Shown here one piece after another: positions 44,921 to 56,151 of a stretch of DNA of 64,000 nucleotides. This DNA comes from Diplosphaera chodatii (lineage: Eukaryota > Chlorophyta > Trebouxiophyceae > Prasiolales > Stichococcaceae): contig JAALGY010000021.1 of NCBI GenBank assembly GCA_032358165.1, positions 992,001 to 1,056,000 on the forward strand. The letters are read 5' to 3'. Numbering within the stretch: position 1 is the stretch's first letter; every line of letters starts with the position of its first letter. The position numbers and the translations under genes are program-made. The notes beneath the pieces were generated by a model. It ran no database searches. It was not told the DNA's origin and worked only from the letters and a program-made list of their open reading frames with translations.

Positions 44921-47900
44921 TCACTTTCTGCGCTTGTGCCGCGCTTTGCTTTTGAACGAGTGCTTGCCAGCACCTTGCCGCTTCGCCAGATTCTTCTGCC
45001 GTTTGGACACCGTTGGCTTCTCAAGCCGGTTTGACTTGGCACCGCCAGCATAAACCCTCGATGGTCGCTTGAGAGCGCGTTCTTCTGGATTGGTTTCGTC
45101 AGCCCTGATGCAGAAACTGGACCCGTGAGCACCCAAAGACAGACTTTCACGCCAGTCAGCAATACGACAGCAGTGGCACCTGTAGCAAAGCAACATATAC
45201 AACATAGCACACACGATTGGGTGCAAAGAACCCTATGGTGGCAGCATTGCAACAAGCACGCCTGGGTCGCTTCTTTTCTTTCGACTGCCTGGGCTGCTTG
45301 TCGGCCTGTAGTGAATCGCGTGCCAGCTTGCCAGCCCTGCCGCCTGCGATGCCCTGCCCCCGCAGCTCAGCCTCTCTATCCTTCACCGCCCTGGGCCATG
45401 TGCAGACAGCACCATCGACACCTTTTGCAGCCTGGGAGGCTCAGAGATGCCAACTATGCAACGAATGTCGAGTGTGCAGACAGTGGAAGCATGCGTGCAA
45501 GGGGCGTAGCCAGTCTGACCTTATGCCGCGTGACACTGCCCGCTGCTCCTCCGCTGTGTCCTCTGGCTCCTGGTGCTCCCGAGAGCCACGCTTTTCTCTG
45601 CCGTCCCTGCCTGCCACCTTGTTGCGGGCTTTCTCCTCCTTTGTGACGCCACGACTATTGGCTGTGGCACCTGGCTTTGCTGCCTCGGCAACAGCCTTCT
45701 TCTGCTTGGGCGTCTGGAACCAGGAGCGAGCGGGGCGTGCCATGATGTCGTCCTCGTGGTCGATCATGTTCTGGGCCTGCGCATGCAGACATGCACCCGG
45801 CTGATCTCTCCATGACGGTGTACAACGCGGGCGATAGCACGCAGCCCAGCTGTAAGCGAACAACATCGCTGCATACATATCGCCAGCCGCTCACGTCGCA
45901 CGCCATGCCGGTCGCCTGGCGGATCCGCCCACCTTGGTGGCCTGCATCTCGGCGCGCCGCAGCTCCATCTCCTGCCGCTCCTGCGCCTGGATGGCGGCGA
46001 TGTCGCCCTCCAGAGCCCCCACCCGCCCCGCCCACTCGTGCACCGTCTTGGCGGTCGGCACGCGCAGGTGCAGCTTGGCGCCCGCCCGCCTCACCACCTG
46101 CATGACACGCGAGAGGCCACTGCAGCTGCTGGCAGAATGGGCATGTTGCTGGTGATGCAGCATGAGCCTGGACGACAACATCCATCAACGAAGTCCCTTT
46201 CTCGCAGTGGTACAGGTCTCCTCAGCAGAGCACCTGCTTGAGCAGCGCCCGATCGTTGTCCTCGACGAAACTGAGGGCGCGGCCAGCGGCACCCGCCCGT
46301 GCCGTGCGACCGATCCGATGCAGATATGTCTCCTGCGGGGCACAGCACCAGGCGCACCAGGGCCCATCAGAGGCTGTGCGCAACAAGCCAGTTTGCGCAC
46401 GCTTCACAATGCTGATGGTGCGTGATAGCATTTGCTTGTCGGGTCCCAGTTCAGCGTGTGCCATGCCGATGTAGGCAACACAGGGATGCTGCTATGGGAT
46501 GCGCACCACCGTGGGCGGCGCATCGTAGTTGATTACGTTCTCCACGCCCGAGATGTCGAGCCCACGGGCGGCCACATCGGTTGCCAGCAAGAAGGCAGCC
46601 TCTCCCTGCCATGCAAGTACCCACATCCATTGACACTACACTAAGCCAACTGGAATGACAATACAGCAGACCGCAGCTTGGTGTCAGTATCAGGCTTGGA
46701 TATCGGAGACAAAATAAACTTGGCGGTCAGTTGCAGATGACGGCTTTGGCACCTTGCGGAATGCGTCGAGGGCCTCCAGCCGCCCCGTCTGGCTCATGTT
46801 GCCGTGCAGCTCGGCCGCCAGCGGGAGCTTTGCCAGCCCAAACAGCAGCTTTGCGCGGTGCGCTGCTACCTTGGTGCGGAAGAATATGATGGTGCGGCCA
46901 TTGCTGTATGACGACGATGCGAGCGCAAGCAGCGTTGCCTCCTTGTTTGCTGCTGCCGCTGCGCCCTGGCGAGTGCATGTTGATCGGTTGCCATGCAGTC
47001 TGCATAGTCACTGGCGACAGCCTGCCAAAGCATGGAGACAAGCACATGCTGGCAAGAGGCATACTAGACAGGGTGCAGGTGCAAACCTTCAGGCGGACGA
47101 TCTCCTGCACGAGCTGCTGCGGCGCTGTGTCGCGGGTGTCGGCGGCCAGGCGCACCGGCCGCCGCAGCGACACGCGCACCAGCTGCTCCACATCCTCCGT
47201 CATCGTCGCGCTGAACAGCATGGTCTGCCGCTCCCGCGGCGCCATCGCCACGATGTGCTGCACCTGCGCAGTGCAAGGACGCGCTTAACGGACCCGAGTC
47301 GATGTTGCAACTGTCGTGTCGCTTGCTGGTCAAACACGATAGCGCAGTGGAACCTGCACTTGCTTGCACACCTGACATTGCTGCAACAGCCAGCACTCTA
47401 GTCACTGTGCATGCAGATGCACACCTCGTCTGTGAAGCCCATACTCAGCAGGCGGTCGGCCTCGTCAAGCACCAGGGCCTGCAGGTCCTCCAGCCCAACC
47501 AGCTGCGTGTTCCGCAGGTGATCTATCAGCCGCCCCTGCAGGCGCCGGCGCAACCCACTTTGTCAGTAACTTAACGACCCCATTGGGTACTGAGACAGCT
47601 GGATGTGACGAGGGTGCAAAAATCAGCGACGCATATGTGGCGACCGCCAATCGCTTAGCCACGTCAAGCTTCCATCTTGCAGCAGTTTGTCACATGCCAG
47701 AAGTCAACTGCGGTGCGTCAGACGCACAGCATGGTGGCATGATATACCAAACACGTGCATAGTTGTTTTTTGTGCAAAGCAGACCAACAGCAGCTGGCGA
47801 ACCAAACTTACTGGGGTGGCGACCAAGACCTCGGGGCTGGTGCGCAGCGTGGCGGCCTGCACCTGCAGTGACAACCCGCCCACCGCCAGCGCCACCCGGA

Positions 47901-49290
47901 TGTCTGTAAACTGCGCCAGCTTGGTGATCATCGAATGCACCTGCAGCCGCCAGGTGAATGAAGGTCATAGCCTGCTGCATACAGGGGGAGCACACTCAGA
48001 CAGCAAGCGCATACCATGTGGTGGTGGGTCGACAATGTACGTGAAAGTGCACACTGCGCAATCGACATCTGCAGCAGGCTGCTGCCTGATGCTTGTGGTA
48101 CATGGCAAGGACTCACCTGGACAGCAAGCTCTCGTGTGGGCGTCAGCACCAGGACGTAGATGGCAGGCACCCGCCGAGAGCGGAACAGCAGCCGCTCAAG
48201 CAGTGGGAGCGCAAATGCCGCTGTCTTGCCTGACCCTGCATGTCGATAACAGTGGCCCGCATCAGCTGCTCTGCCTTTTCTGACATCAGCTCTGTGCACA
48301 GTATTCACGCTGGCATGTTGACAGGACTTGTACCTGTCTGCGCACTGCCACAGATGTCCCGCCCCAGCAGCGCCAAAGGGACACAGGCGGCCTGCATGAA
48401 CTCACACTGGTTGTCAGTTGCGAGGAACCTCACCATACATAGCTGCACTGCTGCCGGAAAGCAAAACCCAAACCTGGATGGGCGTGGGGGTGGTGTAGCC
48501 AAGCTCTGCGCACGCCTTCACAAGCGGCCGCGACAGGTTCAAGGATGCGAAGCTGCTGGCATGGTATTTGGTGTCCTTGGGCGCTTGGTCAAAGTAGGGT
48601 TTGGTCGCTCTGGCAACCTGTGCCTGCAACAAACATTTGGGAGAGCATCAGGGGACGCGGTCTCCACTCGGCATCGCAATGCAAGAGTTGCACAATGTAT
48701 TGCGCACCTGCTGAAGCGTGTCCTCAGATACATTCTGTGAGGGCGAAGCAGCGCCAGCGCCGTCTCGGCCTGAGATGTGGTCAGCACCTGCACACGCAAC
48801 AATCTAGTGACTCCTTGATGCGATTCAGTCCCGGAGTCCATCCAGCCGCGTGCCATCCGGGGCCGCCATGCTACTGACACACCGTTGCAAAACGACATGC
48901 CTGGGTCATCATCCCCATTCGTCGAGGTGCTGGCTCCTGACATGTCCTCCCGCTCTGCTGGCAGCTCCACATCTCTGCTGTCCTCGTCAGAACCTGCATG
49001 CCGGCGGGAGCAGGATCATCTGCGCACTGACAGCCGGTCACATTGCATGTCGTCCGCCAGCTGCGCTCTCAGGTGCGCCCACCTTCGCCTGCGGCATCGT
49101 CGTCTGGACTATCCTGCTGGCCGTGGGCGCGCATGCCCTCATCACTCGCCCGCCGAGCAGATGCTGCAAGCTTTCGGCGGGGTTTGCCGGGCGGTGCAGC
49201 CGCCTTGGCAGCCAGCCGCCGCTGCACCTTGCTGTCAGCTGTAGACCCGTAGCGGCTAACAGGGTCGCCTCGAGCCTCAGCAACGAGACC
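44921..49290 (-). CDS. DDX27/DRS1: DEAD-box RNA helicase DRS1/DDX27
   Basis: About 15 exons on the minus strand; the 5' end is uncertain (an acceptor lies near 49290 and an earlier exon is likely). Order of features: acidic N-terminus ([28 protein letters not shown]), Q-motif region [11 protein letters not shown]...TTPTPIQ near 48500, [12 protein letters not shown] near 48235, [18 protein letters not shown] near 47455, FSATM near 47210, [11 protein letters not shown] near 46560, and [10 protein letters not shown] near 46305. The C-terminus has the family's [20 protein letters not shown] segment and a basic tail ending [16 protein letters not shown]1/DDX27 acts in the nucleolus in 60S subunit and 27S pre-rRNA maturation. 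With DDX52 in the same window, both ribosomal subunits' assembly lines are represented, though linkage is probably chance. Confidence 0.9.
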
Positions 49291-50163
49291 TGAGCAACAA
49301 CATTGCATGTGGACATCGCGGTATGCGGATTGACAGCATACAGCAAGCAGAAGGATTCGCGGCGTGCGGCAGTGCGGCTGCTCCTGCGAGTGCACCTGTC
49401 AGCTCCCATGGTGCCTGAACTTCCGCGCTGGCTATGTTGAAGCTGAATCCAGGATTGAGCGCTGCGCTCATCGTACGGGCTCACATGCAACGCTGCGCAG
49501 GCACTCTGGGCATCGCACAGGTGGCTGGGCGTCAGTCGCTCCGACAAGTAGCCAAGTCTGACGCAGTCCGGCGGCTCTGCGCCCAGCGCACCCTCAGCAA
49601 TGCTACGGATGGAGCAGACGAGCTGTGCAGCTGTGCTGTCCTGTGCACGTACAAAGATGCATGCCAAGGTGCACCTTGGCATGCATGAGGACAGATGATC
49701 TCACCGGACCACCCAAAGAAAGACAGTAGGGGTGTAGGGCCGCATTCGCTCAGCGTATCAGACAGCAAGCTAGAAGACCTCACCTCAGCATACGCTCAGC
49801 CGGGTGCAGGCGTTGGGTGCACCATTCGGGGTTGGATCAGCCTAAACACTAACTGCCGGTGGCACATGTGCAGTGCAGACATACCTTCTTGATGTCCGGT
49901 GGCCGCTGCGCGGCAGAACGCTTCGTCTGAGCAAGGTCTGGCTTTGTGCGATAGAAGCATGTTGCCAACACCTACTTGAATAGATGCAGCTCCGGCGCAT
50001 GCCGATGCGTCAAGCGACGCCACTACTGCTGCCGCTGCCAAGAAAGCAGCCACAGCTGCAGATCAGACCGGCCTGCAGTGGAGCTCGCCTGCGGGTGGTG
50101 TATAGGTGTCCACGTCAGCGCACCATTCAGACTGTGCCCATGCGGAGTCATAACATGTAGTGC
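49291..50163. promoter_or_regulatory. divergent spacer, DRS1 / GNAT
   Basis: Holds the upstream end of DRS1 (a first exon may be here), a 30-bp perfect palindrome, and possibly a transit-peptide exon for the acetyltransferase. No separate gene is recognised. Confidence 0.4.
49657..49686. other. 30-bp perfect palindrome
   Basis: ATGCATGCCAAGGTG is followed at once by its exact reverse complement, centred on GTGCAC, with no loop. It lies in the divergent spacer. It could be a dimeric factor site or a cruciform-forming sequence. Confidence 0.95.
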
Positions 50164-51287
50164 ATGCCACCCGCTCGACATCCGCAAGTATACAGTTGTC
50201 AGGCAATGGTGCTTTCCTGCAGCACGTCAAAGCAGGACGTGGACATTGAAAGCCTCGGACGCTTGCTAGAAGCCGAGCACTGCGGCTCAGACAAGTGGGC
50301 TGGCAAAACGAAACTTGGCCGGGCGGTTGACAACAGCACCGCGCTTGTGGCAGCATTTGTTAGGACTGCAGAGCTTCTCCACCTGACAGGAGGTGATTTT
50401 GCGATGAAAACGACCCGCACTGCGCATCTGCATACTGGAAGCCTCACTTTGCAAAGGTAATGCTCTGCCTGAACAGGCGCGGACAGGCCAGCAGCACTGC
50501 TGGCGTCGCCCAGCCTTGCGCTGGTCGGGTTTGCCCGGGCGAGTAGCGACTCGGCGTTTGCAGCAACAGTCCACAATGTGATCGTGCACCCCGCCGTCCG
50601 ACGCCAGGGGATTGGGCGCAGCCTGTTGGCTCGACTCACTGCGCAGGTATGCACAGAGCACCGCTGAAGCGTTGGCCTTGATCCTCGACCTTTGCATGAA
50701 CCCAGAGGATATGGGTAGACAGGCATTGGCGGGGACAACTGCAAAACCATGCTGGATCAACGCGGTGAACAGAATCAGGTAGACAGCTGGTGCAAAGGCG
50801 GCCGGTGAGCGCAGGGTTGATGACTGGCATGCCTCTATACTGTAAGCCACTGAGCTGTCGAGGTTGCACTGGGAAGTGGGCAACACTGCAAAGGGCTGCA
50901 GCACGGTGTTGATCCTATGGATGTGACAAGCCAACCCTCACGCAGGCCCCTCAGTGACATGCAGATTTGTGCGCTCATTGCAGAGGTTCTGAGGTCGCAA
51001 GCACAAAATTCACCTACTACCCTCACTTATCATGCATCGTGGACCTGTTGATGACGACCGTCTGCTTGCTGGCATGAGCTACTTTGCTAGGCCAGCTTCG
51101 GTTCTACCTCATCTCAAGCATGATTGGCACCGTTGTGCAGTTGAAGCGTGGCGGCGTGACAGACATCGGTTTAATGGCGCCTCAGCTGTCGTGGGACTTC
51201 TTTGCAAAGGTGGACTTTGGCGAAGACCGTGAAGTGTCCACCCCGATGCGCTATTTGCGCAGCTCACAAGAACCATATGTGTTTTGA
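50164..51287 (+). CDS. GNAT-family N-acetyltransferase, plastid GNAT/NSI-like
   Basis: The exon pattern is clear at the 3' end: an exon ending at 50646 and one from 51141 to 51287 join in phase 0. Together they give LVGFARASSD, VIVHPAVRRQGIGRSLLARLTAQ (acetyl-CoA binding motif A, R/Q-x-x-G-x-G) and LKRGGVTDIGLMAP...FGEDREVSTPM, the C-terminal pattern of plant plastid GNAT proteins (NSI/GNAT1-3 type), which acetylate protein N-termini and lysines. The N-terminal exon (from ATG 50164) is weaker; the join between about 50390 and 50480 was not settled. The last intron, 494 bp, is the longest in the right arm. Convergent with the ITPK gene, 91 bp between stops. Confidence 0.78.
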
Positions 51288-51378
51288 CATTTGGTTGTCT
51301 AGCATACCGGCACCAAGCAACATGTGGTGGCTGATAAGCTGCTGAGACAGTGTCAGCATGGAGATGCAAACATGTATG

Positions 51379-53649
51379 TCATTGCCCAGAACCACTCGCT
51401 ACCTGTGACAACGCCTGCAAGACAGCTATCCGCAGCTTTGCTGGCGCTGCCGGCACATCCTTAAAGGACGGGAAGTAGTTTACGTCAACCACAACGTGAT
51501 CGCCTGCAGTTGCATGTATCAAGTGCATGAGGGGTGCTAAAGCCTCATGTCCTGCTTACGACCAATGCAGAGCAATGACCACGCGCATTGGCAGTGCACA
51601 TACTTGCCTGTGATCTGATGCACAACGACATCGAAACCAAACAGCCGCAGCCCGAGCTGCGTTCGTAGCCAGGCAGCAGCGCGCTCTACCGCTGGCCGGT
51701 GGAGCAGCTCTGTGGGGGTGGCGGGCGCGCCTCCGCCTGCTGCCTGCGAGCACGTGAAGTAGTGGAGTCTGTACCCATATTGCGGTGACTGCCACCCAGC
51801 AGAACTTGCAGCAGATGACGCAGGCCAGTGCAGTGTAGTGCAATGCATGCCTGCAGGTGTTGGGGCAATGCGCTGGCCAGGCTGTCAAATGGCACAGCCG
51901 CTGGCAAGTCATCCAGCCTGCCGCCAGCAGAGGCCCCCAGGTCTGGCAGCGATGGCTTCTGAACGATGTGCACCTGAACAGCAGAACACCTGCTGAACAA
52001 GATTGCAGGGGCGGTTGACAGGTGGCCTGTGCTTGAGTAGGCTGCCATGACGGACAGCACACCTCCGAACCGATGACGTACACCTTGTACAGTGTCGCGG
52101 CATGGTCGATGTACTCCTGCACACATGCTGGCACACGCAGGAAATGCCACTGAATCCCTCTGGCCGCAGCACGAGGGTCATTGCATGTGCCTCGCTGACG
52201 CCGCAGGCGACGGATGGCTTCACAATCACGGGGGTGCTCATTCCGGATGCTGCCATCCGCTGCTGGACGCCTTGCCAGTCGGCCTTGTCCGCCACCTGCA
52301 CCCATGCCACTGCATCTTGGACGTGCAAATGCCTCCACTAGTGCCAGAGCCTCGTAGCCACTGAGTGCGACAGCAATCAGGACACGAGCATTTTGCACAT
52401 GCTGCATACCATGATGTGCTTGGGCGGCCGCAGGGCAGCAGACCCGCCCAGTTCAGGCAGCCTGCTGAGGATGCCGAGCAGGCTGCCTCTGTTCAACACC
52501 TGCATACGAATACTTGCTGCTCGCTTCCGGAGCAGATCAGCACACCACGGAGTTGATCAGTGCCAGCTCACCTTCCGCAGGGCATCGACTGGGTCGATGA
52601 GCGCAGTGTGGGGCCGTGAGGCCTGAAGCTCAACCAGCCGCTCAAAGGCAGCCGAGAAGTGCACCTGCCCATCAGGCCCCAAGGCCAGCTCATCTGACCC
52701 CTGTACAGCACACAACAACTATGTCCCACGGGTGCGGTGAACGGCCTCAGCACAAAACACAAAGGGGGTGTCTGACACCCGACAACCTTGTGCAGGACCG
52801 CGTGCAGCGGCCCCTGCAGCTGCGGGCGCAAGTCCCTACTGAGGTCCAGCGGCAGGAAACTCAGACCGTCTGTTGGGACCATTGGAAAGAAACCGCGCTC
52901 CGCCAGCGCCAGAGCCCGCTGCTGCTTCATGGCAACTCCTATCACAAAGCTGGTGCCATCTGCAGTGTGTGATGTGATCACATGCCGCAAGATATCATGC
53001 ACGCTGCTGATAGTGGCATCACCCCTCCGAGCCGCAGGCTGCGGGACGGCGTGCTGTGGCAGTGCGGCTGCTGTGAGGCTGACCAGCTGACATGCAGCAG
53101 GGCACAATGGCGCCACTCTGTGCAGCTGTTTCTCGCCTACAACGATGCATGTGGCAGACTCTGACAGCTCCGTCTGCTGCACCAACATCCTGCGCTGCAT
53201 GCACACCTTGCTCTTTCGACATTGTCTCGATGTTGGGACGGCGCCTGGCACCTCACTCTGGTTGGCCTTCACCGCCATGATGGACTCTGTGCAATGTGCC
53301 TGATGACAGGTTGGTTTACCGTAATGCCAGCGCCACCATAGTCGGCTGAGTGGCCACCATCTTAACTGCTTCGGGAACGTGCATCGCGTCCATCACATCG
53401 TGCTGCAGTACAGCAGCTGCCGCTGTCTGCGCCTCAAATAGGACGCCGGTGCGGATGCCGCCAAATGCGAGGCACCGCACCAGTGCCGCTGCTCCTGGAT
53501 CCAGCTCACCTGGACCAATATGTGCAGCATCAGCGGCTGTTACCGCACACGCAAGCACCGGCTGCGACCGCTCATCCTTGGTCACCTGCATCTGTCAGGA
53601 TGGTCGATGGCGCATGAAAGACCACGCTGAGAACGGGCTCCTTCACCAT
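51379..53649 (-). CDS. ITPK4-like: inositol polyphosphate kinase, ITPK4-type
   Basis: A multi-exon minus-strand gene. The start exon at 53649 gives MVKEPVLSVVFHAPSTILTD, followed by the N-terminal region with LVRCLAFGGIRTGVLF, a feature of the outlying plant ITPK4 group. Next come ALAERGFFPMVPTDGLSFLPLDL and VLHK, an ALIDPVDALRK segment, then the ATP-grasp core: STPVIVKPSVACGVSEAHAM, VQEYIDHAATLYKVYVIG, WLRTQLGLRLFGFDVVVH and GDHVVVDVNYFPSFKDVP, which carries the metal-binding Asp and Asn. ITPKs phosphorylate inositol tris- and tetrakisphosphates on the way to phytate and higher inositol phosphates. Exons between 53300 and 52980 are not resolved. Stop is TGA at 51379-51381. Confidence 0.88.
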
Positions 53650-54318
53650 CGCCCCGTGTGTCCGGTGGTTGTGAGCGGCAGCTTGCAGCGAGCACTGAAG
53701 TCCTGTTGACGGTGGGAACACCGCGGTGCGCGGCAACGTGCTCAAGCAGTCAAGCTTCCTTCAATTGGCCAATGACCTAGAACCAGGAGAGCTAGGGGGC
53801 CTAGGGCCACTCGGGTACATCCCCTTATAGGAAGATGCCAGTCAAGGTGCTACTGGGACAACACTCCTTTGATGGACTGTGTACTCGCAGGTAGACATAC
53901 TGCCTTATTAGCGTGAGGAAGGTAAAGACTGTAATGTGGTGTGATGTGAAGTGGATGGAGGCAGCCAAGCAGCAACCGAAGCAAGAGCGAATGTCGAGAT
54001 TCGAAGCATTTGTTGCGTGCAGCGTGACCAGCCACCACAGCGACATCTGAGCAGCCTCTCTTGCGCATCTTCAAATGCTTGTGTGATGTGCACCATTGCG
54101 GTCATGACAGTGAAATAGGTGCATCGCCCGCCCGGAGCGATCCTACTCAGCTTGACGTGAGTGTTTTCGAGCATGCCGCCCGTAAGCTCGCAGTGTTCCA
54201 GGCACTCATTTCTTGGTGGTGGATGTCTGCAGCACATCATATTCAAAGTCAGAACAGAGAGCCAGAGCACAGGACGGGCAAGCAGATAGATGATGATCAT
54301 GTTTGATGCAAGCTCTTT
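53650..54318. other. spacer with the unresolved 3' end of LPA2
   Basis: The last exon and stop of the LPA2-like gene should lie in the right part of this stretch. An open minus-strand frame runs to 53908 but its sequence after the second membrane segment does not look like LPA2. Nothing else is recognised. Confidence 0.4.
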
Positions 54319-55229
54319 GTTAACACTTGCCTTCCACAAGCCGTACACTGTTGAGCAGGCGAACACGACTCCGACTTGGATGGAAAAGGAGGGGTAGACA
54401 TAGTCTACGATGAAGTTGTCGATCTCCTCTGGCAGGAAGCCCTGAGTTCCGACAGCACACGCACGGTCAGCTGAGCCATCTGTGGGCTGATTGAGGGTAT
54501 TCGGCAGCACCTCAATTGGCCAGATGAGCTGTTGACATGCACAATGGCATTCAGCTCACTGAGCCGGCGAGGATGAGGCCTTCCAGCAGGATCAAGACGA
54601 AGGCCACGCCAAGAGACTGCAACACGAGGGCCTCAGTCTGGCTGGTGGGCTCTTCTTTGGCCTGCTGAGTAGCTCGCTGTGCTGGCGTGATGCTTGGCAC
54701 GGGCCGCCGCCGCTTTGCCAACGCTGAGCGCCGCCGCTGCACAGGTGTCACAGCGCTCGGTAGGAAGTGAAGCAGATAGACTAACTCGCCAGACGCAATC
54801 AGCTCAAATCAGGTATCTGTGGGGATCACCGATAGCTGGCTCTCGATGGCCAGGTCACCATCATCATCATTGTCGCCGCTGCTGGGCGCTGCCGTACCCT
54901 GCCGGTAAAAGGTATTTAACAAGCACGGTGCCGACCAATCGTATGCTATCATCGTCAGGATATAGGCAGCAGTGATGTAGCCTGCCCATGCATGGTCAAT
55001 GACACAACACAGTGTGTGCAGCATTACAGCGAATCGACCTCACCTCTCTATCTTGCTGAGCTGCAAATGCCGTCTGCGTCCTGCATCGATGCTGTGTTGT
55101 GCTGAACGGCCTGAGTCTGTGCGTCGTGCAGCTAGTGTGCATTGTGCGCCCCGCTGTGGCATTGCTACTAACAGGATGCAGCGGAAGGCTGCCAACTGGT
55201 GCTGCGATATGAAGCCGTTGCAACGACAT
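54319..55229 (-). CDS. LPA2: LPA2-like photosystem II assembly protein (3' end unresolved)
   Basis: Exons 55229-55044, 54898-54830, 54736-54560 and 54441-about 54320. Exon 1 (MSLQRLHIAAPVGS…) is rich in Ser, Thr, Arg and His with few acids, a good chloroplast transit peptide, ending AAQQDRE. After an acidic linker (SGDNDDDGD) and a basic stretch (RRRSALAKRRRP) come two membrane segments: ALVLQSLGVAFVLILLEGLI and, after GFLPEEIDNFIVDYVYPSFS, a second (VGVVFACSTVYGLW). This layout and the LPEE-D-x-F-V-x-YVYPSF phrase match LPA2 (Low PSII Accumulation 2), a thylakoid factor needed for efficient photosystem II assembly. The stop could not be placed; an intron soon after YGLWK is likely. Confidence 0.85.
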
Positions 55230-55709
55230 CACGAGACAACGCGATGAATAGCACGCTCTGGCACTGCTGGCACAAGACTGTCAAGCCGCGGGAGGCGTGG
55301 TGTGCAGACCGCAATGGACCTCAATGTACCCGGAACCCTGTGTGCCAGCTTGTGCTTCGTGACAGCCGTGGAGAGTTGTGAGTCGATGGTACTTGGGTGT
55401 CGGTCCGCTAAGCAACAAATGGCCCGTTGGCCCCAGACAAGCGCGAGCATGACGGATCACGCTGCATGCTTTGATCCTCGCCCAATTGCCGCCAGGGCAG
55501 ATCCAGACGCCGCTAAACTCCGTTGACGCCTTCTCAGCGAGTTGCGACTTGATCAGGCGACTTGAACGCAGACCTTGAGCGGACCCCTTCTCATCAACAA
55601 CACCTGCAGCATGCACACTTGACATCCTGCACAGATTGCAACTCCACTTTGCTCGTCTGCTCCCACAATACATGGTCGTATACCGCCAGCATAGTTCAGC
55701 AAAGTGACA
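55230..55709. promoter_or_regulatory. upstream region of LPA2
   Basis: Noncoding as far as I can see; between the LPA2 start (-) and the doubtful small gene on the plus strand. Confidence 0.4.
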
Positions 55710-56105
55710 TGGCGGCTTCAGCTCGCCGGCGGCTGGCGCACAGCCGGATCGAGCACCTGGAGTTGGTGGAGGGTGCAGTCGAGGCGGGTGCGCTGCCGGT
55801 GCAGCGGCCTCCCGCCCGGCGGACCCGACAGTCATCCAAGCCACGCACGGTCACAGCAACAGGAACGTGCACGCTGGGGGGCACTCGCATGGCGTCACGT
55901 GCGCCATTCGCCACTATCAGTCTTGGTGGCTTCGGCGTGCCAGGTACGGTGCAGCACCGGGGCGCACAACCCTCCGGTGCTCTCATGCACACATACCCCG
56001 CGAGCTCGCGTCACATATACCATCAAGGCCTTCAGCGCCTATCGGCCTGCATCCAGGCCGTGGACGGCCGGAGGACCCACCGAAGAAGACAGCGGTGGGC
56101 ACTGA
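55710..56105 (+). CDS. possible small gene or 5' exons of the SAM carrier
   Basis: An ATG at 55710 opens MAASARRRLAHSRIEHLE, continuing basic and Arg-rich. A second frame ends with AFSAYRPASRPWTAGG and a stop at 56105. The join between the two was not settled. I do not recognise a family. The stop lies 46 bp before the SAM carrier ATG, so this could be a separate upstream cistron or a misread targeting exon. Confidence 0.3.
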   Translation, partial: WRLQLAGGWRTAGSSTWSWWRVQSRRVRCRCSGLPPGGPDSHPSHARSQQQERARWGALAWRHVRHSPLSVLVASACQVRCSTGAHNPPVLSCTHTPRARVTYTIKAFSAYRPASRPWTAGGPTEEDSGGH

Positions 56106-56151
56106 GGGCGGGTCACCTGCTACCGCCAGCAGACGTCCTGTGCCACACTTC

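Noticed and set aside
50287..50934. 215-codon minus-strand frame over the GNAT gene
   Set aside because: Antisense to clear GNAT exons and without a recognisable motif.
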